DNA from: Dokdonella_A sp039926025
GTDB lineage: Bacteria; Pseudomonadota; Gammaproteobacteria; Xanthomonadales; Rhodanobacteraceae
Length of the DNA: 64,000 bases
NCBI GenBank assembly: GCA_039926025.1
Contig: JBDSXV010000232.1
Span: 1 to 64,000, forward strand
Direction of reading: 5' to 3'
Below, piece after piece: positions 43,296 to 52,146 of this stretch. The notes under the pieces were generated by a model. It did not search any database and was not told the origin of the DNA. It was given only the letters and a program-made list of their open reading frames with translations. Every line of letters starts with the position of its first letter. The first letter of the stretch is position 1. The position numbers and the translations under genes were made by a program.

Positions 43296-43331
43296 GACTC
43301 AGGACCCCAAAAACAAAACGCCTGCCAGTTC

Positions 43332-43350
43332 CGTAATTGCCTTATATACG
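43332..43350 (-). promoter_or_regulatory. Operator b: 19-bp palindrome over a leftward promoter
   Basis: CGTAATTGCCTTATATACG, same length and arrangement as operators a and c with one degenerate half. The flank GTTCCGTA and TATACGCAA matches operator a at 20 of 26 positions. On the minus strand a weak -35 TTGCAG (43364-43369), 17-bp spacer and -10 TATAAG (43341-43346) place it over the -10. It lies between the divergent blocks starting at 43118 and 43485. Confidence 0.65.
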
Positions 43351-43484
43351 CAAGTCTACTAACCTGCAAGCGTTTTCGTAGTTAGGCTATTTACGGAACT
43401 TCCACAGATGCACACCGGCAAGACCAGCGAACCGCTGCCGAAGCCGACAAACGTCGACTCGAGTATGTACAAAGGATTGTCCTC

Positions 43485-45194
43485 ATGACCTTTAAGCCAA
43501 CGGATGAGCAGGCGCACGCCAGGGATCTATTCCTTACGGGTCGCAACCTCACGATCGAAGCCCTCGCGGGTTCCGGGAAGACAAGCACGCTGAAGCTGCT
43601 CGCAGATTCATGCACTAAACGGATGCTCTACACCTCTTTCGCTGCGAGCGTCGTGCGCGATGCGAAGAAGGCCTTTCCCCAACATGTTCGCTCGAGCACC
43701 AACCACGGGCTTGCCTGGGCCACGGTCGGACGGCATTACGCGGATGCAAAACGTCTGCCGCCTGACGCGCGTCTAACACCACGCGTACTGCAACAACATT
43801 TTGGCTGGACGCATTCAACGTTCGGTGGACTTCCCGTCGATGACGGCAGTCGCCTTGTCATGGAGACACTCACGAGGTTCTGCCAGTCCGCGGACCCTGA
43901 TATCACTGCGGAACATGTTCCGCCTCCGGAGACCGTCGGCACCTCAGGCGCGCACGCACTCGCCGGGGCTACTCACTACGTTGTCGCATGCGCACAGAGA
44001 GTTTGGATGGAGTGGGAAAACCCTACGTCGCAGCTTCCAGTTTCGCACGACACCTACCTAAAGCGATTCGCGCTTTCAGATCCAATGCTTCAGGCGGACG
44101 TATGTCTCCTTGACGAAGCGCAGGACACTAATCCGCTCATGCTCGGCTTGATGCTGCGCCAGACTCATGCGCAGCTCATTGTCGTCGGCGATCAATTCCA
44201 GGCCATCTATGGTTGGCGAGGCGCTATCAATGCAATCGCCAAATTTCCAAGCGACCATACGACGTACCTCACGCAGAGCTTCCGCTTCGGTTCGGCAATT
44301 GCCGAGGCAGCGAATGCGGTACTTGATGGCCATCTTGAATCGAACGCACGTGTCCGCGGCCTTCAGACGCACGCATCGCGTCTTGAAGTAATCGAGAAAC
44401 CGCCCGTTATTCTGGCTCGCAAAAACACCACCATCATCAGCGAAATCGTAAAAGCTCTGGCGCGACGTGCCGATACTCGGATCGCTGTGGTAGGCGGCGT
44501 CGACGATTTGATGCGCCTTGTAGACGGTGCTGGGGCCCTACTTCGCGGGGCTCGTCCAAGCCGCTGCCCTGAACTCAACGAGTTTTCGGAATGGGATGAA
44601 GTTCGCGACTACAGCAAACTACGCATTGGTCGCGATCTCAAAGTGCTGGTGCAGCTCGTCGACGAATACGGTGTCGACAGCCTCGCGAGAACGCTCGATC
44701 GAGCGCGAGGACACGAACAGGATGAAGCGAGCGCCGACCTGATTCTAAGCACCGGGCACAAAAGCAAAGGGCGAGAATGGCGCCAGTGCAAGCTCTGTGA
44801 CGACTTCAAAGCCCCTCCCGCCGCCGATGCAACTCCAGAAGAACGCGCTGAGTCGGACTGGACTCCCGAGGAAGCTAGAATTCTGTACGTGGCGAGTACA
44901 CGTGCGCGCGACGTACTCGACGTCTCGACGTGCAGCGCTTGGCAGGATGCGAAGTCACGATATGAGAATCCGCCTTCGCGAACCTCGACGATTCCAGTAA
45001 GCGAGATACGTCGACAGCCTCTCGATCTTGATTCCAATTCGTCGCGCGCTGCGATTGCAGACCTTGCACGCCGGGTTAACGCTCTTGCATCGGCGATGGG
45101 TATCGCTTCAAGCGACCTTATCGAAATCATTCACAACGAATCGGGCCGGGCTTCGATGAAGTTCGCCGCGCTCGCAAAGCGTAGTGCCGCGTGA
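43485..45194 (+). CDS. UvrD/Rep-like SF1 DNA helicase
   Basis: A 569-residue helicase with Walker A ALAGSGKTST (about residue 29), Walker B LLDEAQDTNP (about 212), motif III QLIVVGDQFQAIYGWRGA, motif IV-like LTQSFRFG and C-terminal LYVASTRARDVLDV. The length is shorter than full UvrD, as in small phage or plasmid variants. It unwinds DNA 3'-5' in known relatives. First gene of the rightward block, with AAGGA upstream. Confidence 0.87.
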   Translation: MTFKPTDEQAHARDLFLTGRNLTIEALAGSGKTSTLKLLADSCTKRMLYTSFAASVVRDAKKAFPQHVRSSTNHGLAWATVGRHYADAKRLPPDARLTPRVLQQHFGWTHSTFGGLPVDDGSRLVMETLTRFCQSADPDITAEHVPPPETVGTSGAHALAGATHYVVACAQRVWMEWENPTSQLPVSHDTYLKRFALSDPMLQADVCLLDEAQDTNPLMLGLMLRQTHAQLIVVGDQFQAIYGWRGAINAIAKFPSDHTTYLTQSFRFGSAIAEAANAVLDGHLESNARVRGLQTHASRLEVIEKPPVILARKNTTIISEIVKALARRADTRIAVVGGVDDLMRLVDGAGALLRGARPSRCPELNEFSEWDEVRDYSKLRIGRDLKVLVQLVDEYGVDSLARTLDRARGHEQDEASADLILSTGHKSKGREWRQCKLCDDFKAPPAADATPEERAESDWTPEEARILYVASTRARDVLDVSTCSAWQDAKSRYENPPSRTSTIPVSEIRRQPLDLDSNSSRAAIADLARRVNALASAMGIASSDLIEIIHNESGRASMKFAALAKRSAA

Positions 45195-45240
45195 TCACCG
45201 ATTCGCTATCGCGTGCCAACGCACGCTCAGGTAGATCAGT

Positions 45241-45798
45241 ATGACCACTCAACATCTTGTGTCAGTGTCCGGAGGCAAGGATTCGACGGCCGTGTATCTA
45301 CGCGCGATCGAATCAGGACGTGAATTCCGCGCTGTGTTCGCCGACACCGGCAACGAGCATGAAATCACCTACGAGTACCTGGCAAGGCTGCATGAGCGCA
45401 CCGGCGGACCTAAGGTTGAAACCGTGCGCGCCGATTTCTCCAAACAGCTTGCGCAGCACCGCGACTATCTGCTCCGTGAATGGCCCAAACAGGGAATCTC
45501 CGACGCGATCGTGCAGCAGGCCGCTGCGCTCCATGAACCCACTGGCAATCCGTATCTGGATCTGTGCATCAGCAAAGGGAGGTTTCCGTCTCGCATGGCG
45601 CAGTTCTGCACAGGCGAACTCAAGGAAATTCCGATCACGACGCAGGTTGTCGCGCCGATGTTGAAGGCAGGTCCTGTGCTGCAGTGGTTGGGTATTCGCG
45701 CCGACGAGTCCAGGCATCGCGCTGGCATCACCTCGATCCGCTGCCGGCGTCGACAATCGACCCACGACGGCGTCGCTCTTCTGACTTCGCAATCTTGA
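45241..45798 (+). CDS. PP-loop (PAPS-reductase-like) protein, truncated
   Basis: A 185-residue protein starting MTTQHLVSVSGGKDSTAVYL. The SGGKDST PP-loop and FCTGELKEIPI are typical of the phosphoadenosine-phosphosulfate reductase-like family of mobile elements. After LGIRADESRHRAG the frame becomes Arg-rich and stops, so it lacks the C-terminal part I expect, with its further Cys cluster. It is probably a truncated copy, possibly inactive. The family includes enzymes acting on sulfur or nucleotides. Confidence 0.7.
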   Translation: MTTQHLVSVSGGKDSTAVYLRAIESGREFRAVFADTGNEHEITYEYLARLHERTGGPKVETVRADFSKQLAQHRDYLLREWPKQGISDAIVQQAAALHEPTGNPYLDLCISKGRFPSRMAQFCTGELKEIPITTQVVAPMLKAGPVLQWLGIRADESRHRAGITSIRCRRRQSTHDGVALLTSQS

Positions 45799-45817
45799 CC
45801 AACACAGGACACTTCCG

Positions 45818-46321
45818 ATGCCCCATGTACTCAGCCGCGCAATCACTGCCTCTTTGGCGGTTCTTGCCGCACTTGCCTCTCCATGCGTCGCACACGCGCA
45901 AGTGGTGCTCCGACTGACGCCGAACGGACAACCCACGTGTATCGCCACAACGGACTACGCGGGAATCAAGCTCGCGCCGCATGGCAGCACCTTGCTGGCG
46001 ACAGGCGTGACCATGAACGGATGCGGCGCCGGCGGGAGCAGCTTCGGTACCACACTGACGATTCCAGGTCCCAGCAGTGTCCATGTCGGCGACACCATTG
46101 GCATTCAATGGACCGCAACGAGTGCGGCAGCGGTGTGCGTCTACGCCGGATCGCGCGTCGGCCTTACGGGCTGGCCAGCGGGATCTACCGCTTGCCAAGG
46201 TAGCCAGTGTCCCGGCGCGCATACGTCCTACGTGACGTTCAATACCGCCGGCTCCTACGGCTTCACGATGGTCTGCACGAACGCCAGCGGATTTGCGCAA
46301 GCCACCGTGGTCGCTCACTGA
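45818..46321 (+). CDS. Secreted protein with Ig-like fold (putative)
   Basis: A 167-residue protein. The signal peptide (RAITASLAVLAALASPC, cleavage near VAHAQ) is followed by a mature part of beta strands with a Ser/Thr/Gly-rich pattern (TIGIQWTATSAAAVCVYAG and VTFNTAGSYGFTMVCTNASG), like Ig- or PKD-type surface domains. Four or more Cys could form disulfides, matching the DsbC-like gene elsewhere. Its job at the cell surface is unknown. Confidence 0.7.
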   Translation: MPHVLSRAITASLAVLAALASPCVAHAQVVLRLTPNGQPTCIATTDYAGIKLAPHGSTLLATGVTMNGCGAGGSSFGTTLTIPGPSSVHVGDTIGIQWTATSAAAVCVYAGSRVGLTGWPAGSTACQGSQCPGAHTSYVTFNTAGSYGFTMVCTNASGFAQATVVAH

Positions 46322-46352
46322 TGATGTCCCTCCTCGAGCGCGTACAACAGCG

Positions 46353-46649
46353 ATGACCATTCTCGTACCGACATTCACACTCCCGCTGACGGACAGCGAT
46401 CGCTCGACAGCTATCGCAATCCTCCGCACCGGCGGCTCACTCACCATCGGTCTAACGTCGCTTCATTCGGAATGCGACGCTGGTGTTATCTGGGGTTGCG
46501 ATGGGTATGGGCGCGACTTTATCGTCGCGAGCGGCGGCGCCGGCGAAGATGCCCTTTTCGCTCGCGCTCTCGACTGCGCCACGCGCCTCGAGCACGAGGC
46601 GACCACTGCGGCGGCGGCGCCGCACCCCGCCGAATTTGTGTACCGGTAG
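46353..46649 (+). CDS. Hypothetical protein, 98 residues
   Basis: Starts MTILVPTFTLPLTDSDRSTA. Contains VIWGCDGYGRDFIVASGGAG and a helical C-terminus with an Ala run. The gene sits 31 bases after the secreted-protein gene in the same direction. No motif. Confidence 0.5.
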   Translation: MTILVPTFTLPLTDSDRSTAIAILRTGGSLTIGLTSLHSECDAGVIWGCDGYGRDFIVASGGAGEDALFARALDCATRLEHEATTAAAAPHPAEFVYR

Positions 46650-46686
46650 CAAAACCTCGTTCATTCCGCCTTCTCGGAGAGTCAGC

Positions 46687-47034
46687 ATGTCTGATCACAG
46701 CCACAACGCATCAGCTTCGACGTCATCTGACCGCGACGACTCCCATGCGGTGGTGTCCAGGAGCCGTCCCACCATTCGCCAAGATCAATGGAGTGGATTC
46801 ACGGTCGAGAACATCGGACCCGCGAACGAGTTTCAATCGGTCTCCATTTCAATCGATGACTTCAACGTCCTCTTGACGCGCACGGCCGATGGTTTGGTGG
46901 TTGACGTTTTCGCAGCGGCCGACGTGGCGTTCGACGCCCCAATTGCAACCGCGATGGCTACCGACGATGAGCTGGCCGCGCAGAGCCGCGTGCCCGACGC
47001 GTGCGGATCTGCGCGTCGGCTGTCACCCTCCTGA
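46687..47034 (+). CDS. Hypothetical protein, 115 residues
   Basis: Starts MSDHSHNASASTSSDRDDSH, with GGAGAG upstream. A disordered Ser/Asp-rich N-terminus leads to a beta-like domain (QSVSISIDDFNVLLTRTADG). No motif recognised. Confidence 0.5.
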   Translation: MSDHSHNASASTSSDRDDSHAVVSRSRPTIRQDQWSGFTVENIGPANEFQSVSISIDDFNVLLTRTADGLVVDVFAAADVAFDAPIATAMATDDELAAQSRVPDACGSARRLSPS

Positions 47035-47125
47035 CGCCGACCGCAACAACGTTGCGCTGTCGCCGAAGCAGATGGCAACGAGCAGATATACTCCGGCGGT
47101 CACCACGGCCAGCCGGAGTCATCCA

Positions 47126-47476
47126 ATGCAAAACCATCATGAGACCACGGACCCGGCCGCCCAACTCCGGCAGCTGCGCCTGGTGCCTCTCGAGATCGCG
47201 GACCTGGGCAGCTTGCACGCGCAGGGCAGCAATCCCCGGCCCGACCTCTATCCCTTCACCACCGGTCGCGTCACCATCGCTCTCGGCACCGGTGAGCAGT
47301 GCGATCGCGCCTTCGTGACCTTTGTCCACAGCGTAGGCGTCGAGGACGAGCACGACGTCCGGCGCGCTGAGCTTGCGATATGGCTGAAGGCGCTGTTCGA
47401 CCAGGCTGTCGCGGAGGGGCTGTACGAATCCGAGAACGCAGGCGGTCAACCACTCGGCGGCCCGCGGCCAGGGTAA
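47126..47476 (+). CDS. Hypothetical protein, 116 residues
   Basis: Starts MQNHHETTDPAAQLRQLRLV. A soluble protein with IALGTGEQCDRAFVTFVHSV and a helical C-terminus. Last gene of the rightward block; the next gene converges 144 bases further on. I see no clear terminator in that gap (47477-47619). Confidence 0.5.
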   Translation: MQNHHETTDPAAQLRQLRLVPLEIADLGSLHAQGSNPRPDLYPFTTGRVTIALGTGEQCDRAFVTFVHSVGVEDEHDVRRAELAIWLKALFDQAVAEGLYESENAGGQPLGGPRPG

Positions 47477-47619
47477 TTGCGACATGCCGTTCGCGGCGGC
47501 ACAACGCCTCAACCTCCGGACGGGCACAAACTAACTGTCTTTGTCCTAATTCTTGACGTCAGCACAACTACTACGGCCGGGCGCAGGGACAAGATGGGTG
47601 TCTGAAATCATCGCCACGA

Positions 47620-48048
47620 CTACTGCGCACAAATCGTAAGGCTACCCTGCGTTCTCTGACAGATGTAGCTCACTATCGCGAACGCGTCGATGGTTCCCGG
47701 GACCGCAATGTCCAGCTGTTGATTGATCGGGCCGCACAACCTGATGCCCGTCCTGCAAAGCAGGATCGTCATGTTGAGGCAGACTTCGCGATTGGAGCTT
47801 GATTCTACGTCCACGGCCAGAAGTGTGTCCGGTCCGTTCGCGTAGGCGAACATCTGAATTCTCGGCTGCCGCCCAACGAGCGAAGCCAAGTGCTCTCCCA
47901 TGTGCTCCAACCATCGTAGACACCGTGCCTCTGTAGTAAATGCGCCGTCGGCACGTTGGGTTACCCGCACCTCCTCCGACCATTCGGTCGCTTTCGCGGA
48001 AATGATGGCTGCCTGGTTACTGCTGTTCGATTGCGGCTTCAAGAGCAT
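47620..48048 (-). CDS. Hypothetical protein, 142 residues
   Basis: Starts MLLKPQSNSSNQAAIISAKA. Contains EARCLRWLEHMGEHLASLVG and CLNMTILLCRTGIRLCGP with several Cys. Last gene of the secretion block's leftward run. No motif; function unknown. Confidence 0.5.
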   Translation of the reverse strand: MLLKPQSNSSNQAAIISAKATEWSEEVRVTQRADGAFTTEARCLRWLEHMGEHLASLVGRQPRIQMFAYANGPDTLLAVDVESSSNREVCLNMTILLCRTGIRLCGPINQQLDIAVPGTIDAFAIVSYICQRTQGSLTICAQ

Positions 48049-48072
48049 GTTGTCGGTCGCCTAGTTTGGTTG

Positions 48073-48324
48073 CTAGCTCCGGAGCCGCGCCATAGCTGCG
48101 GCTGCTTGGCCAGCGGAAAGTACGAGTTCGTAAGTCGTGCCGCTCTGGCCACTCCATTCAATGATTGTCCCGGGAAGCTCGGGTATGTCGCTCGCATGTT
48201 CGAGGCAATGACTGCGTAAATCTTTCGCGCAGCGAAATACGTCCTCATCACTGTTGGCAGCTATCAGCTTCTCCACGTAGTAACTGGTTTCTAGAGAGGA
48301 CGAAACGGCGGCCTCGGCCACCAA
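48073..48324 (-). CDS. Hypothetical small protein, 83 residues
   Basis: Reads VAEAAVSSSLETSYYVEKLI, with a helical C-terminus (GQAAAAMARLRS). The start could be TTG at 48324 or GTG at 48321. Called because it has protein-like composition in the correct direction. The region 48325-48698 holds no gene I can support on either strand, only degenerate repeats. Confidence 0.42.
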   Translation of the reverse strand: MVAEAAVSSSLETSYYVEKLIAANSDEDVFRCAKDLRSHCLEHASDIPELPGTIIEWSGQSGTTYELVLSAGQAAAAMARLRS

Positions 48325-48475
48325 ATGGCAGCGATGGTCACGCTGCTGCGCTTCCGCGCTTTCCCGAGTGAAAAAGATCTCAGCCTTTGTTGCGTTACCT
48401 CAACCGCGGTTGGGATGTTCGTTTGCTGGTGTTTCAACCGACATTTGCCGGATAGCCATTATTTCGACGGGCGCG

Positions 48476-48520
48476 CCACCAACCCACCTACGCGCGAGCA
48501 AAAAACGAACTACGCTCTCG
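48476..48520. repeat. Degenerate ~45-bp repeat, copy 1
   Basis: CCACCAACCCACCTACG followed by GAGC-N14-GCTC (48496-48517). One of four copies that share the CACCAACC-CTACG start and the 14-base spacer. Confidence 0.45.
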
Positions 48521-48550
48521 TCTTGCCCTTGGCTTTGATTCTCTGATTGC

Positions 48551-48596
48551 CCACCAAAGCTACCAACGGACGAGCAAAAAGCAAACGTTGCTCTTG
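48551..48596. repeat. Degenerate ~45-bp repeat, copy 2
   Basis: CCACCAAAGCTACCAACGG, then GAGC-N14-GCTC (48572-48593). Same layout as copy 1, with one extra base before GAGC. Confidence 0.45.
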
Positions 48597-48663
48597 GGTC
48601 TGATCTTGACCGCGATCGACTGTTGCCTGTTCCGGGAGTCCTGTTGCCCATCTCCGATTCCCG

Positions 48664-48708
48664 GCACCAACCCAACTACGAACGAGCGCGAAACAAATCT
48701 AGCTCTTG
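48664..48708. repeat. Degenerate ~45-bp repeat, copy 3
   Basis: GCACCAACCCAACTACG, then GAGC-N14-GCTC (48684-48705). On the minus strand it overlaps the end of the gene 48699-49184 and could form a weak hairpin just after its stop. Confidence 0.45.
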
Positions 48709-49184
48709 ACGTCGGTGCCTTCGACCTCAGCACCGGGTTCGGACATGTCCTCGTTCAAGATCGCCGGCAATCCGATGCGGGGGATCGAGGCAGCACCGTC
48801 CGTTCGATTCCGACCCGCTGCCGTCCGAAGCTGGCGTCGACGTGCGGCCCGTCGACGCGCGGTTTCTCCTTCGATCAGTGCGGCGGCCGATCTCGTCGCA
48901 CGCAGCCGAATTCCCATGTCCGACAACGCGGCGATGATCTCCTCGCTGGACGATGCGACCGCCGGCGAACCCGATGCTCGCCGTGGCGCCTGAACGACGG
49001 CCTCGGTCAAGACCTCCGTCAACACGGCCGGGATTGGCGACGACCGCGTGCCTTGCGTGAAGTAGTACCCCAAGCGCTTCGCCTGCGTCTGCATGGCGTC
49101 GAGCTGCGCCAGGTACCGATCTGATGCGATCCTTCGCTCTACCTTTCCTGCGACCCCTGCGGTCGCGATATTCATGGCATCCAT
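48699..49184 (-). CDS. Hypothetical protein, 161 residues
   Basis: Starts MDAMNIATAGVAGKVERRIA. An N-terminal helical part with LDAMQTQAKRLGYYFTQGTR is followed by an Arg-rich helix (ARRRAARRRQL) and a disordered tail. An AGGA ribosome-binding site precedes. No motif. Repeats flank it on both sides. Confidence 0.55.
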   Translation of the reverse strand: MDAMNIATAGVAGKVERRIASDRYLAQLDAMQTQAKRLGYYFTQGTRSSPIPAVLTEVLTEAVVQAPRRASGSPAVASSSEEIIAALSDMGIRLRATRSAAALIEGETARRRAARRRQLRTAAGRNRTDGAASIPRIGLPAILNEDMSEPGAEVEGTDVKS

Positions 49185-49212
49185 TTCGTACTCGTCCTAT
49201 CTCTGCTTGATT

Positions 49213-49256
49213 CCACAAACCCACCTACGTGGTAGCGGAACAACAAAACGGCTCTG
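49213..49256. repeat. Degenerate ~45-bp repeat, copy 4
   Basis: CCACAAACCCACCTACG, then TAGC-N14-GCTC (49233-49254), the first arm differing by one base. It lies just beyond the stop of the gene 49261-50058 in the leftward direction. Confidence 0.4.
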
Positions 49257-49260
49257 GCTT

Positions 49261-50058
49261 CTACGGCCTTGGTTCAGTGAACCTTGAGGGTGTCGATTCC
49301 TGGAGCGACTCATCTCGGCCCCGAAAACATTCCGGGCGATACCTTTCGACAGCGACTTTGATTCGCGGGTAAAGCTCTCCCACACGATCAACACAATCGC
49401 CACCGTTCAATTCTTCATCGGTCTCACATTCCGGAAAGGCTTCAACCAGCTCGATCGCGAGATCCATGAGATCGTCGCCATCAGGTCCGTTGTCATTTCC
49501 GTAGGCGTCCAGCGCAGTTTCAATCGCTGCCGTGATCGCCTGTGGTGCAACGCCTCCCACCTCGAGAGCCAATCGTAGGGATTCGATAGCATCCCTGAAT
49601 CCCATGCCGTACGGTCCATCAGCGCGCGGGATCGCTGCATGCAAAGCACTGGTGCTTGCGGTCAGATGAAGGTGTGCTGCCATCTGATGTGCCGACGTCG
49701 ACATCGTATCGAAGATGTCGGTGGATTCCGCTGTTGCATTCGCCTTCACTCGCCACGTCGCCCCGACCACGTTTTTACCGGCGCCGACACTGCTGACAGT
49801 GTGCTTGATGGTGCTCGCGCCGCGGAGAAGATCGAAGTTCGATCCGTTGTCTTGCCATCCCAGTGCGCGCAACTGTCCGCGGACGTACCACAAGCGTTCG
49901 TGATACAGCGGATCGATCATGTCCTGATGGTCGATTGCGAGATTGACGTCACCCGCGTACGCCACCATGCCGCCGGCGGCCGCGATGAGCGCGATGTCAT
50001 CGTCGCTCGCACCGCATTCCCGCCAGACCGCCTCTTCTTCCGTTGAAATTGCCATCAT
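49261..50058 (-). CDS. Uncharacterised 265-residue protein
   Basis: Starts MMAISTEEEAVWRECGASDD after GGAGAAAGG. Soluble with helical repeats (MAAHLHLTASTSALHAAIPR, AIESLRLALEVGG) and an acidic tail. No motif. Part of the leftward run behind the LPD7 gene. Confidence 0.6.
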   Translation of the reverse strand: MMAISTEEEAVWRECGASDDDIALIAAAGGMVAYAGDVNLAIDHQDMIDPLYHERLWYVRGQLRALGWQDNGSNFDLLRGASTIKHTVSSVGAGKNVVGATWRVKANATAESTDIFDTMSTSAHQMAAHLHLTASTSALHAAIPRADGPYGMGFRDAIESLRLALEVGGVAPQAITAAIETALDAYGNDNGPDGDDLMDLAIELVEAFPECETDEELNGGDCVDRVGELYPRIKVAVERYRPECFRGRDESLQESTPSRFTEPRP

Positions 50059-50082
50059 CCTTTCTCCTAACATCGACGGTAA

Positions 50083-50856
50083 CTAGCGCATCGCCATCGT
50101 TGGCGGTGATGTCTCATCTGCCTTCGCAACGGGTAGCACTTGGTGCAATTGAGCCGCTGTTCGAGCGGCTTTCGCGATGCCGCCGGCCAGGTTCAGGACA
50201 TCGCGATCACTCGCGTCCATCTGCGCGTACACGACGGGATATTTCCCGATCAGCGCGGCGGCTCCCTCGAGCACTCCGATGACATGCTCGGACAAGTCCT
50301 TGAACCCTGGCTCCATTGGCGCATGCGCCAATGCGTTTAGCTGATTCCATTCCTTGATTCTCTCGCGATCACTGTACGCATCCACCCCTTCAATAAACGG
50401 TCGCGTGAACGTCGAATCGCAATTCCCGCAGAAGTACTCTTCGCCGGGAACCGGTTGGGTCGTATCGTAGTGAACCGATCCTGACCCGAACGAGTCGCCC
50501 ACCAGCGCAGCACCATTCGTCGACGGCGCGAGTTGCCACGTGAGCACGGGTTGCGTGCTCGAGACCACGTCATTCGACCGGATATCGCTGGATTCACAGC
50601 AAGGGCACGTACATGTCAGGTTGTGCTGCGCACCGGCCGGCGCACCTTCGAGCAGTAGTGCGCGGACATGCAAGTCCGAACCCGCCGCTGCGGCAGCTTG
50701 GACGGCATCTCGAACACGCAGCGCGGTGTCCTGGTCGCCCAGGTAGCGCAATACGAGGTTGGCTTCGTCCCTCGTGGTGGTCAGCTCCCAGCCCTCTTTG
50801 GCCGCGGCGCTCACGTCGTCTGCAGTCCACGGCCGCCATTCTCTGGATATGTCCAT
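50083..50856 (-). CDS. Zinc-ribbon-containing uncharacterised protein
   Basis: About 257 residues, starting MDISREWRPWTADDVSAAAK. The middle has a Cys cluster (LTCTCPCCESSD, then EEYFCGNCDSTF) that looks like a zinc ribbon. The N-terminal part is a helical domain (TTTRDEANLVLRYLGDQDTA). No family recognised; it might bind nucleic acids. The longer upstream reading is Arg-rich and rejected. Confidence 0.6.
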   Translation of the reverse strand: MDISREWRPWTADDVSAAAKEGWELTTTRDEANLVLRYLGDQDTALRVRDAVQAAAAAGSDLHVRALLLEGAPAGAQHNLTCTCPCCESSDIRSNDVVSSTQPVLTWQLAPSTNGAALVGDSFGSGSVHYDTTQPVPGEEYFCGNCDSTFTRPFIEGVDAYSDRERIKEWNQLNALAHAPMEPGFKDLSEHVIGVLEGAAALIGKYPVVYAQMDASDRDVLNLAGGIAKAARTAAQLHQVLPVAKADETSPPTMAMR

Positions 50857-50890
50857 TTCATCCTCCTTGAAATCAGTATTCCGAGATCCA

Positions 50891-52135
50891 CTACGGTCCA
50901 AATCGTGTCGACGTCGCCATGTTCTCCTCCGCTGGGCTCTCCTCTGCATCTACCGATGCCGCACCGGCACCCTTCATGCCGTCGGAGAACGCCGTCTTGT
51001 AGTCGTCCCGTGAGGTCACGAGCTCGAGGAGACCAGAAGGCAGCAAAACGCCCGCCTGCTCTTCCCACGGCGTCGATAGCTCATTGAGATACCGACCTAG
51101 TGCATACCCGCAGACTCGAACCGCACTCGCAGGCGCTTCGGGCGCCATTGCTCGTCGCGCCACGTCCTGCAGCACCGCTCGTCCCGCGCTTGCGGCAGCG
51201 ATATCGACACTGGCGCCGCTGTGCTCGAGCGAATCCACGCCGGCACGCCGGCATAGCTCGACAATGCGGTCCAGATCCACGGTTGACAGATCGCCGACCG
51301 TGATGGCCCGATCGCTCGTCCATGTCACCGGAATCTGTGCCAGGTTAAATCCAGCATCGATCATCAGATCGCGCAGAAAAGTTCGGGTCCGCGCTGACTG
51401 CGCAGGGATGCCAACAGGTGCGGCCGACGGCACCGGCCGCTCGCCCCCCAGCGCCTCAAGCGGCTCACCCGACTGTTTCGGCCGTATGGGTAGCGCCGTC
51501 GGGCTGGCGGCGACCTGCGCAGGCGCCTGCCCCCCCTGCTGAGCCTTCGCGGGCTGCAGCTCGACGTTCGTCAGCCGGATCCCGTGCTTCGACGCCAGCT
51601 CGGCGCACGTTTGCATGAATTGAGCGTCGCCGTTTGCGCGAAAGGCGCCCCATTTTGCGGCGGCCGCCCGCATGGCACCCAGAATGGCTTCCTGTGAGTT
51701 TTCGACAACGACTACGCGGCGGCCGCGATCTTCAAACGCCGGCGAAAGCCGACTGGCCGCGTTCACGTGAAAATACAGAATGTGCTTGCTGAGAGGTGCC
51801 GGCACCCCGATAAACCCCTCCGGCGCCGCCGCTTCATCCGCGCGCTTGCGCGACGGCCACAATGAGGCCTTGCGAAGTTTCTCAAGGTGAGCCGCGACGG
51901 TCGCGTCAACTTCGCGTTGCTGCTGGGCGGTCGCCTGGATCTCGTCTGCTTGCGCGCTCGGTACGCCAGTCGGATCGTCCATCGTGAATTCGCCCACTAC
52001 TGCTTGAACGTTCACGGGAACACTGGACACCGCCGGAGCGGCATCAGGGTCTTCCGCCAGCTCGTCCGTCTCGTCCGGCGTGAATAGACGAAGCAGTCGC
52101 TGTGCCTTTTCATCCGCATGCTGTCGTGCGTCCAT
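50891..52135 (-). CDS. LPD7-domain polyvalent protein
   Basis: A 414-residue protein with AGGAG upstream. Residues ~118-200 (SKHILYFHVNAASRLSPAFE, RRVVVVENSQEAILGAMRAA, AKWGAFRANGDAQFMQ) match the LPD7 pattern, a small domain found in large conjugative and phage proteins. The rest comprises a disordered linker, a helical domain and an acidic tail. Function unknown; in LPD families such domains accompany anti-defence or transfer functions. Confidence 0.65.
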   Translation of the reverse strand: MDARQHADEKAQRLLRLFTPDETDELAEDPDAAPAVSSVPVNVQAVVGEFTMDDPTGVPSAQADEIQATAQQQREVDATVAAHLEKLRKASLWPSRKRADEAAAPEGFIGVPAPLSKHILYFHVNAASRLSPAFEDRGRRVVVVENSQEAILGAMRAAAAKWGAFRANGDAQFMQTCAELASKHGIRLTNVELQPAKAQQGGQAPAQVAASPTALPIRPKQSGEPLEALGGERPVPSAAPVGIPAQSARTRTFLRDLMIDAGFNLAQIPVTWTSDRAITVGDLSTVDLDRIVELCRRAGVDSLEHSGASVDIAAASAGRAVLQDVARRAMAPEAPASAVRVCGYALGRYLNELSTPWEEQAGVLLPSGLLELVTSRDDYKTAFSDGMKGAGAASVDAEESPAEENMATSTRFGP

Positions 52136-52146
52136 AACGATGACTC

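Noticed and set aside
48588..49124. 178-codon rightward frame
   Set aside because: Antisense to the 161-residue leftward gene and through the repeats; low-complexity.
48476..49256. CRISPR-like array
   Set aside because: Only four degenerate repeats with irregular spacing (about 30 to 500 bases) and no cas genes; not a CRISPR.
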